64,000 nt of DNA from Trileptium ribeirensis (Eukaryota > Nematoda > Enoplea > Enoplida > Thoracostomopsidae). How positions within the stretch are numbered: the stretch's first letter is position 1; every line of letters starts with the position of its first letter. The notes beneath the pieces are model-generated. The model worked only from the letters and a program-made list of their open reading frames with translations. It ran no database searches and was not told the origin of the DNA. Location of the stretch: assembly GCA_030248225.1 (NCBI GenBank), contig JASANE010004949.1, positions 62,001-126,000 of the forward strand. The letters are read 5' to 3'. The translations under genes were made by a program, and so were the position numbers. This document shows, in pieces, positions 11,301 through 23,662 of the stretch.

Positions 11301-12685
11301 TGCGCTAGTTACAGAGAGTGCGTTCAGAAGTATGGTATTCTGTTCTCACCACTCTAATTCTGGCTCGCAAGCGAGCTTCACTAGTCAATAGTTTTATATG
11401 TCATTCGAACCACATTGGAAAAGTTAGAAAATTAGCTGAATCAGTTCATTGGCTATGGAGCTACGGCTATTTATTTATGAAAGCGTAACCGTAACCCTAA
11501 AAGTAAGCCATTATTGGAGCGAATCGAAAAATTAGTAATATGGTCGAAATGGATATGTTCTAAACCACCTCCTAGAGTTGAGTCGAGCATTATCAAAAGT
11601 ACCACTGTGTATTCAAAATGGATAAATTTCAGGCTCCCGAATTCTGTGCAGGACGTTTCAGAAAGTCATATGTTTTATACTTGCTATGACATCATAAATT
11701 AAATATTATATGCTGGGAACCATTCGGTCTGAGTGTCGATCCTAGATGGCGGTGTGTGAATCGAATTTTATTACTGTATTTTTTGTACAACATATGTCGC
11801 TTCATATCATATATTGCTGGTATATTGCATACCATGTTGTTCCTAAGAGTAACCATATCAGAGTGTGTTATAGAAAGCTTCTATAGTTTTAATGTTTTAA
11901 TTTTGATTGTATTTAGAACTTCTATAATATATTCAATAATAATATTCCATATTTTTACCTGTGTCAGTTGTATATGTTTATATACTATTCTCGCTTCATG
12001 GCGACGATATCGCTTATAATAGTATATATATGTTTATATATTTTGTGGTTTCTTTTGTGCAGTCATCTCTCGGTTTACTATTGGCTTTTTTGTCTCTTGT
12101 TGCTGGTTTCGGTTATAATGTACTTTTTTCACTTTAATTCCTATTTTAAACGTTTCATTCTTGAGGTCATGGTGATGTGTCTGTGTTTTTAATGGCAATG
12201 TTAGTACTTTTTTTGCTGATTTTTTACGTTGAATATATGGAAATATGTGCACAATTTGACTATAAAACTTATATCAAACATGGTTTTACTATGTGGATTA
12301 ATAACACTGTATTTCACTTCGTAAAGGAGAGTATTTTGAGTTTTCTTATTGTATTCCAAATAATGTTGGCGGCACGTCCTGAGTTTAGTGCAGCTGCAGT
12401 TGGTGGTTTGCTGTGGTTTTTCGGTCAAATTGCCACAGATTTAGCTTTACATAATTTGAGTCGCTGAAATAGGTTATTTTTTATTATTATTTTTTGTTAT
12501 AAATGAATTACGGCTATATGTATGGGTTGGGCTTTAGGGCACATGTCGCATCCACGGGTTGCACTTTTTCGAGATAAACAGCTTCATTCAGGTGTGGTAG
12601 CCCTACCTTTTCTCATTAAGCTTTGTCTAAGGTTACGGTTTATCAGCTTATTAGTATATCACAGAAATGCATAGGTTGCATTATA
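8336..12685. other. Intergenic or 5' region of FUBP gene, nothing firmly recognised
   Basis: The open frames here (for example 9357-9686, 11756-12019, 12177-12467) are T-rich, resemble no family I know and lack splice context. A short repeat 'aagtcaaag' occurs near 10070-10100, and 'tattggtatagtact' is duplicated near 10300-10340. A possible first coding exon at 11455-11502 is listed separately. The promoter of the second gene could lie here but no convincing core promoter is visible. Confidence 0.45.
11455..11502 (+). CDS. Weak candidate first coding exon of FUBP gene
   Basis: ATG at 11455 opens 16 codons (MELRLFIYESVTVTLK) that end in phase 0 at a good donor, GTAAGC (11503). The next candidate exon (13252) starts in phase 0, so the two would join in frame. 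Against it, FUBP proteins usually begin with an acidic/Gly-rich stretch and an ALxRAxxIAAKI helix, which this does not resemble. It is recorded only because phase and donor fit. Confidence 0.15.
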
Positions 12686-12892
12686 CTAAAGTCGTGTTCA
12701 TACGCTCAAACTTTTGAGCTCAAATTTTTAAAGTAATTTTTTAGTTTTGTTATGTTTGAAAGTGTGAACACTGTTCAAACTTTTCATATATCTTTAACCA
12801 ATAACGTAAACTTTGAAACAGCGTAATTTTCCGTTATAATTCACCGTCAAATTTTGAGCTCAAAAAAGTTTGAGCATGTGAATACACCTTAG
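12686..12892. mobile_element. Short inverted-repeat element (MITE type 3)
   Basis: This 207-bp element has terminal inverted repeats of about 40 bp. The left end contains CTCAAACTTTTGAGCTCAAA and the right end is its imperfect complement, with both ends closing CTAA...TTAG. It has no coding capacity. A target-site duplication is not clear. The structure is that of a non-autonomous DNA transposon; I cannot assign the superfamily. Confidence 0.8.
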
Positions 12893-13251
12893 GGGTCTGA
12901 AATATTGCATTGTTCAATTTTACGAATATAAAAAATGGCGTACTATCTACATGGACTTCTTCTGTTTACCCCGGTTGCCAATTCTAAGACAGCTTACTAC
13001 ACTCAGTAATGTGTCTTCTTAGTAAATGGGTTACTTCATAGACTGTAGCGTCAGTGCAGCGTCGTGAAATTTAATAGCGGTGCTTAAATAGTTATACATG
13101 TATCAATATCAAAACAGCTATTAAAAGTTTTTGTAATTATCAAAACTGTTACGGCTTCCTAATTATAGTAATGTAATTATCTGAATTATTTGTTATTTTG
13201 TAAATATGTAAGGGTTTACAAAAAATAGTGATTTCATATCAGTTGTTACAG

Positions 13252-13303
13252 ATAAATCAATTCACTGCAGCTGCGGCTAACAATGTGTCAGTTAAAAGCC
13301 CGA
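13252..13303 (+). CDS. Candidate N-terminal exon A of FUBP gene
   Basis: A good acceptor (TCAGTTGTTACAG ending at 13251) and donor (GTATGT at 13304) flank 52 nt that is open only in phase 0: INQFTAAAANNVSVKSP plus one base. It ends in phase 1, and the next candidate exon begins with two bases, so the chain A-B-certain exon 1 is phase-consistent at both joins. Ala/Asn-rich low complexity fits the poorly conserved FUBP N-terminus, which in known members follows an ...IAAKI helix. It does not lie in any repeat family I recognised. The homology is too weak to prove it. Confidence 0.45.
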
Positions 13304-13961
13304 GTATGTAAAAGTTGTAAGCTTGGCATAGGAAGTTCTTAAGTACGTTTATTAACTTAGACCCTGTCGTAATTCATAAACAAAGAGTTATATATATACC
13401 TTGTTTATAATCGGTGAACCATGTCGTGATTTGGGTTTTAACCTGGGCGAAGTCCCCTGGTTATGTAGATTTTGTTGCGATCTGTGCCCAATGGTATAGG
13501 GGAGTTAAAGATTGACATATTTTCATTAACATGCACTTTTGTGTTTTCACAGTTTTGTAACGAGTTAGGATAGGTCAGGAGAGAAATATTTGAGAAACAG
13601 GCCCTCGAGTATGTTTGCAGCTGAATCATCCTTCTATTGTCTTTAGAAACATGTGTGAAGCCAGTTTTGGATCGCGATATATAAATTAGATTTTTACCGT
13701 TGGGTTTGCCAAGGTAATACCGGACATTAATTTATTCAAAAGCAGATTTGACCGATCTAGTTGCTGAACGTAAAGAATGGCACATTTACATGTTCTTCCA
13801 CGCTGTAGGCATGGCTAACCGTAACATAGGAATAATGAATAGATTGCGGCTGATACTATTCTAAATAAGATACATAGTGAAACATGCCGAATTAGGAACC
13901 AGTAGTTGTAAATTTTTCTGGTAAAGATAGATCATCCTGCGTCTTGGTTACTGCATAACAG

Positions 13962-14058
13962 CGGTTTTATTACATCAACGACTGCAGCTAATGAACGGAT
14001 GTGGATATCCTAATTATTTACCATCAAGTCAAATTTTGTTGTTTCCGTCAATAACAAG
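13962..14058 (+). CDS. Candidate N-terminal exon B of FUBP gene
   Basis: This is 97 nt between an acceptor (CTGCATAACAG, weak pyrimidine tract) and a donor (CAAG|GTAAAC). It is open in one phase only: two leading bases, 31 codons starting VLLHQRLQLMNG and containing YPNYLPSSQ, then two trailing bases. The trailing AG joins the leading C of the exon at 24223 to make Ser. An in-frame ATG at 13989-13991 is an alternative start. Known FUBPs have a His/Gln/Met-rich stretch just before KH1, which this loosely resembles. Confidence 0.42.
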
Positions 14059-14728
14059 GTAAACGTTAAAGCGATTTGATAAAGATTTTCACAATACAGG
14101 GTACCTGAGATATTGCAACTGCAGGCCTGATATCTAACCGATAACCGATTTAGCAACTGAATAAGAGTGCAAAAACCAATTTTGTTTCACAATCGCGTTG
14201 GTATCGCGGTTGTTACTCCTATACCATGAATATGGTGTATTTTGTGCAAATTGTGATAGTGAGTCTACATATAATCTGCAAGCTGTATTATTGATATATT
14301 CGTTGCTCATTCAAGCTACGGAATAGATAGCTCATATGAAAAAATCTTGGAGTTGGATTCTTGCATATTTAGCTGTTGTGCTGGCTTTGGAATAGTTGGC
14401 TCTGTTTGGTTCTAGTTTTCATTGTGTTTGTGTCGGTCCTGTGACATGTGTGTACTGTTGATTTTATCTCCAAATTTCAGATATGGCTAAGAAATACCTG
14501 GCCAAAATATTTTTTGTAGTAGAATCGGACAACCATTATTTAAAACTAATTGCGCTAGCCAACGGTGTCAGCTAAATGTGTAGCAGTGAGCAAATTGTTT
14601 ATTGATTTCAATAAAGTAACGTTTAGGATGAGTGTTTGTTAATTTTGGGTTACGTTGCTACTATTTATTTGGGTTTTCTAATATATATATTCTAATTTAG
14701 GTTTTAATTTCTATATATATATATAGCC

Positions 14729-14775
<47 letters not shown>

Positions 14776-17700
14776 CCTAGAGATATATATATATATATAT
14801 ATATTCATATATATATATAAATACATATATATATATAATATATATATAATTTCAATGTGCTTCTTTGATGCTCTATCATTTCATATCATTTTACTGTTTT
14901 ATTTTGTGTTGTGATATTCTTTTACTAGATATACGTGCAGAAGCCAGGCTTATTCCATTTTGCATTAGGGGAACTATTAATAACTATTCACTATAAGATG
15001 CGGTTATTCTGACCTAAAAGTTGCTCCAGTAGTCTAAATGACGTATTTTGGTTGACCGTCAAACGCATGGAATAATAGCAGCGATAATCATCCGCAGAAT
15101 TAAGTTCTGTGGTGAATCTCGTTTTTCAGAAATCGGGCGGGCATAGCTGAGCTTTTATCTGATGAAGGTGAAGATGATTAAGTGAGACTAGGCAAGCGTA
15201 GTAGTTTTCTTTAGTAGTTAATTCGTCGTCGTAACAGCGCCATCATTGGAGTCCTTCAAAGCTCGGCTACATGTCTCTGGTGCTCTGTCAACGCATTAAA
15301 GTAGCCGTTGCTGTTTGCCTTGTATTTTTGTTGCAGTACAATTAAAGAAGTATCGAAACTGTCCGTGGCAATCCATGGACTCAAGGGGCGAACACCATTA
15401 AAGATTAGCACTGGTGTTGCCCCAGCCAGGTGCGTTAACCAGGTGCGTATATAATGCAATAGCGTATTTCGACCATTTGCGTCCAGAATGATTTTCCATT
15501 TTGAAAACCGATGAACATGTACAAGTCGTCGCGAGTTATCTGACCCCGAACGCTCGAGTGAAAGTCACACTCACTAGCCATTGTGTTATCTGGGAGCTAT
15601 TGTTTGAATTTTTTTCAGCTCCTCGCAAAACAAGCAAATGCGTAGGATCGTACAGTACACGGCGTATTAGTTAGCAAAACGTCGCGAAAATAAATTGGTT
15701 GTTATCGAACAAGTAGAGGAGCTAAAGGGTTGACATTTTATTCTATATTGTGTTATGTGTTTCTTGCGTATATTTCTATTTCTATCTCTTCTGGAATTTC
15801 ACTTTCACTATCTCGCATATCATATCATGCTTTTTCTTCAAAGTTGGTTGGACTTTTTCATATTTCGCGTGTTGCTTGGTTTTACGTTTTATAACTTGTT
15901 AGTTTTGTACAATAAACAGAGTTTGTGAACACTTTGAGCGATTGTATTATAAGGTCAACTAAAACAGATTTACTTTTTCAAGTTCAGTCACACAGTGTAA
16001 AAGAGTTTGAGCGGTAGAGAGTTCGGGTGTTTTTAATGCCAGTATTAATGCTGCGTCCACGTTATAATGTCCCCAACGTTTGGCACCTATGTACACCATA
16101 TAGTGGCAGGCACATTGTCGACAACAGGTGTCTTAGACATTCGTTCTTTTTATAAATTTTTTTCAAAGGTTCGCCAATGTCCAGGACATCGTGTTTTCTT
16201 GCAGTTTTATTGACAGTGTGGATTTATTTTATCAACGTTCATATGGCCTTGATACAAATGTGAATTTAAAACTACAGAGCACAGTTGACTAATAAACCGC
16301 ATTAGATACAGACGTTGTCTGTTACAGTAATTCGCTCCAAATTGGTAGCTAGGGGTGTCGTACACCATCGGCAGTTGGTTTACATTATGGATGTCAACCT
16401 GACTGTCTATACGGTAGGGTTGCGACTACATGTGGACGAAATTCCAATTCCGTGGTCATTATAACGTTAACGACGTATACGTCGCAAAAACCAACGTCCT
16501 ATGTAGGGTACCAACGGTTGCAAATTTATCATTTCGCATAAAGAACGAAAGGTCCGCTTTGAAGTTTAGGTGAAAATTATCAGAATTGTGAGTGGTTTTG
16601 TTTAACACCGAAAACCATTTTACAATAAAATTTTCAGTAAGGGTTGTAGCATGCAATCGGTCTAGTAATAATCATGGTTTCTATATTATGTAATCGTTTG
16701 TTGAAACTGACACAGTTTAGGATCGATATTTGTAATTATTGTTCTGCTAAGCACACGCTTTCAAGAATTGCAACTTCGTTGTTGTTGTGAGTACGTAATG
16801 TATGGGAAGCGACCGTACAAGCCGAAGCAGGGGTACAAGGGGCTAACCTCTCACCTCTGAGGTCTAGGACCACCCCTACGCCAACCGGGTTTACGCTTCC
16901 CCAGTTGCACATTCGAAAAATATTTTCAGGCAGCGTAAAACCAGAAGAGGAGGTTGGTTGGAGCCGAGACTTAACTGGCACATGGGATGAGAAACATGTG
17001 GTTCAAACGATAAACTCCAAATCTGAAAATTGTAAAAACTCAGTTTTTGATTATCATTTTTAAAAAATTTAATTTTCTACAGCTGGAGTTTTCTCCGGAA
17101 AGCAGAACACTGCTGTTGAAACACATCGGACGGAGCCCAGAATTTTTCTAAACGGAGCGAACCAGAGGTATCCCTGTCGAAAATTCCAAATTTTAAGGGC
17201 TTTTTTGTTTCTTCTCTGAGAGGCCGAAATTAGCCAATTTTGGCTATTACAGCGATAATTTTGGCACCATTTGACTCAGCTCAACGAGCTGGTTGAAACA
17301 AGATCTATTTTAGCAAGTTTTATAACAGATTTTTGGGTTCCAAAGTCCCCTTTCTGTAGCAAAAATTTTCTCGATAAATGTGTAATATTGTGGATTATTC
17401 GCAATGTTACCGAGCTGAGTTGAATAATGGTAAAGTAGCTGAATCGGATCACGGGTTACGAAGCTATTGCCATTTATGGGAACTTCTTAAGCCTAGGTTC
17501 GTTGGCTAATAAACCGATTCAGCAAATTTTACCACCTTTCTATTCAACTTGTCAATATCGCTCGAATGATATTTAAAATTATACATGTAATTTGGGACTA
17601 TTTTTGAAAATTTTAGGTATTAAGAAACCAAAAAACCGGTTATGGATTTTTATGTGGTTTTTTGTTGGGTAGGAAATCGATATGGGAATGCAGGGACAAT

Positions 17701-17790
17701 ATTTTTCGGCACGCCTACGTTTTTTCACAACCCCTCCCCTTTGAATTAAAAAATAGCGTCATTTTATAGGTTTTAATGCTGTAACTTTAC
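14059..17790. other. Probable FUBP intron, unclassified
   Basis: This part of the long stretch before the first certain exon holds a TA microsatellite (14712-14849). The rest is unique-looking sequence with no family I recognise. The minus-strand open frame 16736-16981 and the 61-codon frame through the microsatellite are not supported. A short open stretch at 15130-15181 was considered as an exon and rejected. Confidence 0.45.
14712..14849. repeat. (TA)n microsatellite
   Basis: Nearly uninterrupted TA dinucleotides, broken by short 'gccatg', 'catacctagag' and 'tcat' interruptions. The open frame through it encodes only Tyr/Ile repeats and is an artefact. Confidence 0.97.
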
Positions 17791-17939
17791 AACTACGTTT
17801 CCACATAAACGGACGAAATGCACTCGTTCGATCAGTTCTTCGGGTGTGCTACGGATTAATAGTATATCCCAGATATTCCAATTCTGTGAAATTCATTCAG
17901 ATCATCGTATGTTATAAAAACTGTGTTACCTTTGCTATT

Positions 17940-18245
17940 TAAGTTCTTGAACAACTGTTCGCCGTTATATCAGGCAATATTTGTGTTCCAATCGGTCAGC
18001 GCTAGATCGTTCTTGGTAAAGACCCATTGTTTTCTTCTAGGTGTGCCAGGTAGTTGATGCCGTTTCACATATTCGCAAGATTCAGTCTTATTGCGATACC
18101 ACTATATAACCTGTCTACTTGAAAGCGTGCAACTTTGATACTCGCAGTCCGACTGTCTCTGGGTGTCGATTAGTTTGCACAGTTGTCACGTCGTTGTGTA
18201 CTTTTACTGCTGACAACAAGCAATTCACAGCATTCCAATTCCAGC
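17940..18245. repeat. Diverged direct repeat, copy 1 (partner at 18970-19270)
   Basis: This shares a long series of matches with 18970-19270: 'ttcgccgttaKatc', 'gctagatcgtt', 'gacccaYtgtt', 'ttcgcaagattc', 'gatactcgcagt', 'gcaattcacagca', in the same order and spacing. The offset is about 1.03 kb. It lies inside the decayed minus-strand element and is probably an internal duplication of it. Confidence 0.7.
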
Positions 18246-18969
18246 ATATTTTTTCCTGTCGTGTAAGCGCACGAAAGGGGCCGCTGGCGGAGGTGCGTGA
18301 CAGCATTTCGTTAAAGCTGTACGTCACAACAGAGTGAACAGTGATGTCCTTTACATTGTATTAATCAGCGCTAGATCACTAATGTTGGTAGAGTTTAATA
18401 TTTAGTGATCATTTCGATGTTGCCATTTGTTTGATACAGAAAATTACCTTCTCATATCGGGAATGGAAACTCTTGACAGTCAATCTCGGGATTGAAATCA
18501 GTTACTACATTTATTAGATTGGCTATGCAACCCTTTTGATTTGGCATCGAGTAAGAAAACTAGATTGGTATATCTGTAGTACACGTTTCATTCATCGGTA
18601 GGAATCTAAAGTCAGTGTTGGCTAACTCGTGGCAAGGCCATACTTCCACTTTATTTTCTGGAATCAAGCTCACGCTGCGAATCTTGGATTTCCTACTAGC
18701 AACAGATCAGCTTGCGGTGGCACGTGCTCTAATTGCGGGGCGTCATGGCCATCGTATGGTCGTAAGTTAGTTCCAATGGCCGCGATGTGTGAACTTTGAG
18801 GGTACGCAAAATAAGAACTAATAACTTCAGTCCTGGCCATCTCGGATGACAATCGCGACGTCTACTATTTTTATATGGTGACAAATTGCTGAGACAACAT
18901 AGGATAGTTTGCGCATTAAATTCCATCGATTTTGTGTTTCCACGATTGTAATATGATATTCCTTCGTCC

Positions 18970-19270
18970 ACGGACTGCAATTGTTCGCCGTTAGATCCGG
19001 GAATCTTTGTATTCTGATGGAACGTCAAGCTAGATCGTTTTGTCAGAGACCCACTGTTCTCATCCTCCATCAGCCCATTTCCCGTCTTCGCAAGATTCTG
19101 TTATATTGGGTTGTGTCACAGTACAACGTGTCTAGTTGGAAGCATGCAACTTCCTGTTTGATACTCGCAGTGCGACATGTCTGTAATTGCCGCGTCGATT
19201 GCAGTATTGCCATCTTTTGGACACTTACTTGCAACAAAATGCAATTCACAGCAGCAAACTTCTTCCAGTG
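18970..19270. repeat. Diverged direct repeat, copy 2
   Basis: Partner of 17940-18245 with the same ordered match blocks. Numerous substitutions and small indels point to an old duplication. Confidence 0.7.
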
Positions 19271-22135
19271 GCAGCAATGTACTCAGCCACGAGGATAATG
19301 CCGGTTAAGCGTACTTTGTGCTTACCGCAAGCCACCATTGTAGATTAGATTACCATCACTGTAAAGTCTTTTATTCTTTGGCATTCGCCTATTGTCGCTG
19401 GTTTTTGTTCGCGTTTCAAATTCTCATCTCCAAAGAAGTACTTCAATGGTTATACATGTTTCTTCACCTTAGAGCATGGCCGGGCTTTAATTTCGTATTG
19501 TATAACTGTAACCCTGATGGTACCGTAGAAGTGTATCTCAGGTAATTCCGCAACATACATTCAGTCGGTATTGGTAGAATCCGAGTGTTCCGGTAATTAG
19601 TTAGCAAATCATCGGATTATAAAACGTACCTTTCACGAACGGTATCGATCGAGTCATGCCATACAAAACACTTTTAGTAATAGTAGTGGCTAACTGTTGC
19701 GACGTAGTACTTGTCCGGTTTATATTGATTATCAGGCCGATAGCGAGCTTGCTGACTATAGCGACAATCTAAGCTACTCTGCGAATTAGCTCACGCCTGG
19801 TATTTGTAATATTTTCCTGTTGATGTCATTCAAGCAGCTTGCGCGAAGACGCGGTATAACATTTGTACTCGTCTGAACTTCGTTCTACGCGTCGTGTTGT
19901 ATCGTCATTTCACTATCTCGCTACGATCGCCTCACAATTATCGACTTGGTTGCCGAACTCTGTTCTCTTTGACTTCTCTATCTAGTCTTTTTCTCTTTCT
20001 ATAGGAAACGCTTCAATAAATCGTCCTCGTCGTTGCACTTCACGAGCTGACAGCACATGCTCGGGAAGCTGTTCAGGAAGAAATTTATCATAATCAGGCA
20101 GTTCATCGTAATCCGTCGCCATTTCACCAGGTAAAACTCGACGAGCTACCAAGGCTGGTAATGTAGCGAAAGATAGAGCGATATCCACGTGTGGGCGTCC
20201 TTAACAATCCATCTGTTCTATTACATATTCATGCACACGAAGCGAAAACGTCTCACCAAGTCCGAACATACCCAAATCCGTAAGGTATTGTTGTTGCATC
20301 AGAATATCTTGTTTCATGCTGAAATAGGCAATCGTTTTCCATGGAAATATGTGTAGCGACATGACATACGTAAGTAGGTGTTGAACCGTCATTCTCAGAT
20401 AGTCACTAAACCAACGTTATATACTTGATCTGCAATATCATTACGGCGCGTGACATTCTGCAAATTAGTTCTCTGGATTGGCATGTCTGCCGTCGGTGAA
20501 AAACGTATTCGAGATATTTGTGCAGCTATTGGTTGCTGATGCTGATTACGTCTGTTTTCTTGAGAAATGAAGTTATAGGCGCTAACAAGAACGACAATAG
20601 TTACTGCTCTCCCCGATGCTTCATGACTCCAACGATTACTCAAGTTCATCGATATTCTCTAACCGCATTCCGTGCCTTCACAATACAGTAGCGTTTGGGC
20701 CCTGCTTGATACGTTGATGGTCGCCAATAAATATGTAGCATTGGGCTTCTTTAGCGGTACTCGCTACCCGTGCTGTACTGTTAGCCATGCTTCGCATTGA
20801 TATCGGTCGCCGTGATTGTTGCTGTTTTTGGCGTTCGTGGTTACTGAAGTTACTAGCTTCATACTGGTGGCAACTGATACCATTGTCTGCTGGCGATCGG
20901 TCACTTCCCGGACTGGTATTGTTTTATATCTGTTTGATCGGAAAATTATTGTTTGGCAGTGGATTATCATCATCTGCTGACTCTAACATATTGATGGTTC
21001 TTAGCCTGCAAACAATTTCGTTACCAGTTGCGGAGAGAGACCTACGAACATCGTCATTCGAACTTTGTTGCAGATGTACGATAGGAACTTCAGATGTATT
21101 CGCAGTCACGATGACTATGCTTATTGCTTTTTATTATTAAATTGCTAACCGAGGATTGCTTTTTATTATCGTTCTTTATTAGCAGCTTCTTTATCAACTA
21201 CTCTACCGAAGGCCGTTGTGCCGGCTTATGCCACCACTTCCACGAAGGAATTAATTATGCCTCACTACTTCCAAGTTTTGGTTGCGTTTCAGCGTCTGTT
21301 AACGTTGATCATGTGTTTTCTACTCGTCGTGGACACCTCCGTTGGCTGATTTGAGTATTAGTGCTGGTGCCCGAATAATTTCTGACTGTTCCACGTCCGC
21401 TCCGGTTATTGTGCTCATTGCGCCGAGCCATGCATTCATTTATCTTATGTCCTACAATACGATGATATTCGTAGTGTGCTCGTGGTGATCCAGTTACTCG
21501 ATACTCACGATAAGTATGCGCCAAACAATGACACAATTAACAAACTGTTTATTGTTGATATTGAACTTTGCCGTCTGTACATGGGCAATTTTTGCTTAAA
21601 AGTATTTGTATTTATTGTCATCATATTGATTTCCACCCATACAGCTTCTTGTTTGAGGACGAGCGGGCGTTTTTTAAGAGATTTAAGACTTTGTACCGCG
21701 GTACTAACAGCCTGTGATGCTTCAATTTCATCTAAACGTTTCGGCAATTGTTCAAATAAAGCTAATGATGTAGATACCGTGGCATCCGACATTGACGCAT
21801 ATGTCATCCCAGGTGATTGATAAGCGGTTACCGTAGCTTATCGTTATGTCGATTTGTGTACTCCAGAGGACTTATGTGCTGGAGTTATTTCTGCACTCGT
21901 TTTATTTTCATTGTACTTGGTTATCAGCGGCCAGTAACGCTTCTTACGTTGTACTTGATCCCATAACGTTTACTTTTTCTCCAATTTGAGGTCGTAATTC
22001 AACTATAAATTTATTTCTGAATTGATATGTTTTTCGTTTTCTACGGTCCTGCAGCTCGCATGTTGATATTGTTGTAATACGCGGAATGTGACCATCTGTT
22101 CTGTTCAAGAATACACGAAAACACACATGCACAAC

Positions 22136-23084
22136 AATCGTGCAGAATGTACGAGAAATTTATACATCAAAGTATAACACCACATGATTTGCTGTTTACT
22201 CTGGCATTCGCATAGTGGGGCGGTTGGGATCCACACTTTGCAAGTCCCTCATGTTGGTGGGATTTTTTCCATGTCCATCAACCATCCACTCGTCGGAAAC
22301 CCTCATGCTCGACCAAATCCAACATTTTGTGTCTAAAGTAATATCTTCTGTATGCAGACTAATTGTTTGAACATTACCACTATTTCTAATACTAAAACGT
22401 TTTGTAGCTTGAAAATACTCGTACGACTGTAAAAGTACATGAAAATATTTAGCATTTTTCACAAAAATTTAACCCCCCACTTTTCGGAAGGCTGTAGACA
22501 GGTCAGAAACCAATATCAAAGTCGTGATGGATAGTTACAAGTTAAATATAAGCGGTCTAAGATTTCACAACCTTACCGAAGATAAACTCAAACTGCGCTT
22601 GTTATATGATCAACCAATTCATAGTTACAGTCAAAACACGGTGTCCAAGCAACGTTTTTTTTACAATTTTATACATAAGTTCTCTGAATACAGCTATACG
22701 TAGCGCTTCAAATCACTATTAATTTCGTATTACAGATTATTTTCAGTCAAATGTGCCAGGTCTGCGTCAGCACAGTTACGCTGTTCCAATGTTTCTACAC
22801 GGAAACTCTGTTTGCCTTCAAGCTCATACTTATTTTACATGCGATGTCTTTCCCACGTAGGGGCTCGAGATATTTCATTCTCTCTCAGGTGCGACCAGGT
22901 ATTGTCGGCTTTTCCAGTTCAGCCCCAAAGTATTTTTATGCGCGACTAAAACGATCAGTTTTTCTGTGCGAGCTAATAATTTGTCAGTTTTTCGTTATGG
23001 AACTAAAAAATCCATAAATTATTACATAACGGGGCTAAACAACACTACATTTGCCGTCACTCGACAGGATTTTATTATATAACT
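22136..23084. other. No recognised feature
   Basis: No family or repeat is recognised. The open frames 22196-22462 (minus) and 22751-23017 (plus) show no known motif. Confidence 0.45.
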
Positions 23085-23475
23085 GGCTTCTCCAAACTAC
23101 CAAAATTATACCTAGGGCATGAGATGGGTTCGTAATATGTGAAGAGCCGAAAATACCTAGGGGTCATTCCTCCCAGTTTATTGGGGTCCGCCAATTTAAC
23201 TTGGGGAACATAAACTACTGTAACTAGAAGAAAACCTCAAAAATGTCGAACTTTGAAGATGATTTCACTTGTGCTTACTTTGAAGATGATTGCACTTAGC
23301 AGGAAAAATTTGGGGTTTTTAGCCAAAACAGGTAAAAATTGCATTTTTAGCTCATCAGACAAAAAATTGTAGTTTTTAGTGGCGCAGGAAAGCACCTTGG
23401 GAGGCCAAAATTTACCTGGGTGCGTGAACTAAGGAAATCCAGGGGGATTCCTCGGGACCCTCTTACTGTTTGGAA
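23085..23475 (+). repeat. Dispersed repeat R2, copy 1
   Basis: 'aactggcttctccaaactaccaaaatt', 'tcctcccagtttatt', 'actactgtaact' and 'gaaaacctcaaaaatgt' recur in order at 61028-61250 as 'acctggcttggccaaactaccaaaatt', 'gcgccagtttatc', 'agtactgtaact' and 'gaaaacgcaaaaatgt'. It is non-coding and its boundaries are approximate. Confidence 0.6.
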
Positions 23476-23636
23476 AAGTCAGTATGATTGTGTTATTATT
23501 TTATATATTTACTGGGAATAAGCTATTTTGCATTTTGCAGTCCTTGCGGTTCAACTGGGTGGTCTACCACTCGAATTTGGGAAAACCGAATTTCTCTTAC
23601 TCTCCCAATTCGATCAGTGGGCCCTTAGTTCAGGTT

Positions 23637-23641
23637 AAAAA
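23637..23641 (-). terminator. Pol III T-run terminator after the tRNA-like gene
   Basis: Five A on the + strand are TTTTT on the minus strand, 22 nt beyond the tRNA-like 3' end. This fits Pol III termination. Confidence 0.5.
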
Positions 23642-23662
23642 GATCCACGAGCGATCATTCAT

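Larger units (their letters stand above)
17800..22135 (-). mobile_element. Decayed retroelement candidate on the minus strand
   Basis: A series of short minus-strand open frames, broken by stops and frameshifts, reads like remains of one long element. At 21431-21478 the minus strand encodes HYEYHRIVGHKINEC, which has the spacing of a Gag zinc knuckle (CxxCxxxxHxxxxC) but with the first two Cys positions occupied by other residues. At about 17818-17878 it encodes DILLIRSTPEELIERVH, resembling the segment after the YxDD motif of Ty3/gypsy reverse transcriptases; the Asp pair is not intact. Gag-like before RT-like on the minus strand is the expected order. Frames at 20395-20649, 20201-20392 and 19982-20188 fall between and I cannot assign them. 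No LTRs were identified. Confidence 0.35.

Noticed and set aside
12177..12467. 96-codon open frame with hydrophobic stretches
   Set aside because: T-rich sequence gives hydrophobic translations by chance. Several overlapping frames on both strands show the same effect.
14480..14574. Open frame MAKKYLAKIFFV... after TTTCAG
   Set aside because: Thirty codons, no donor and no family resemblance.
14729..14914. 61-codon Tyr/Ile frame
   Set aside because: Translation of the (TA)n microsatellite.
15130..15181. Possible terminal exon NRAGIAELLSDEGEDD plus stop after TTTTTCAG
   Set aside because: Open in only one phase and with an acidic tail, but its phase does not fit either candidate FUBP exon, and no partner exon or family was found.
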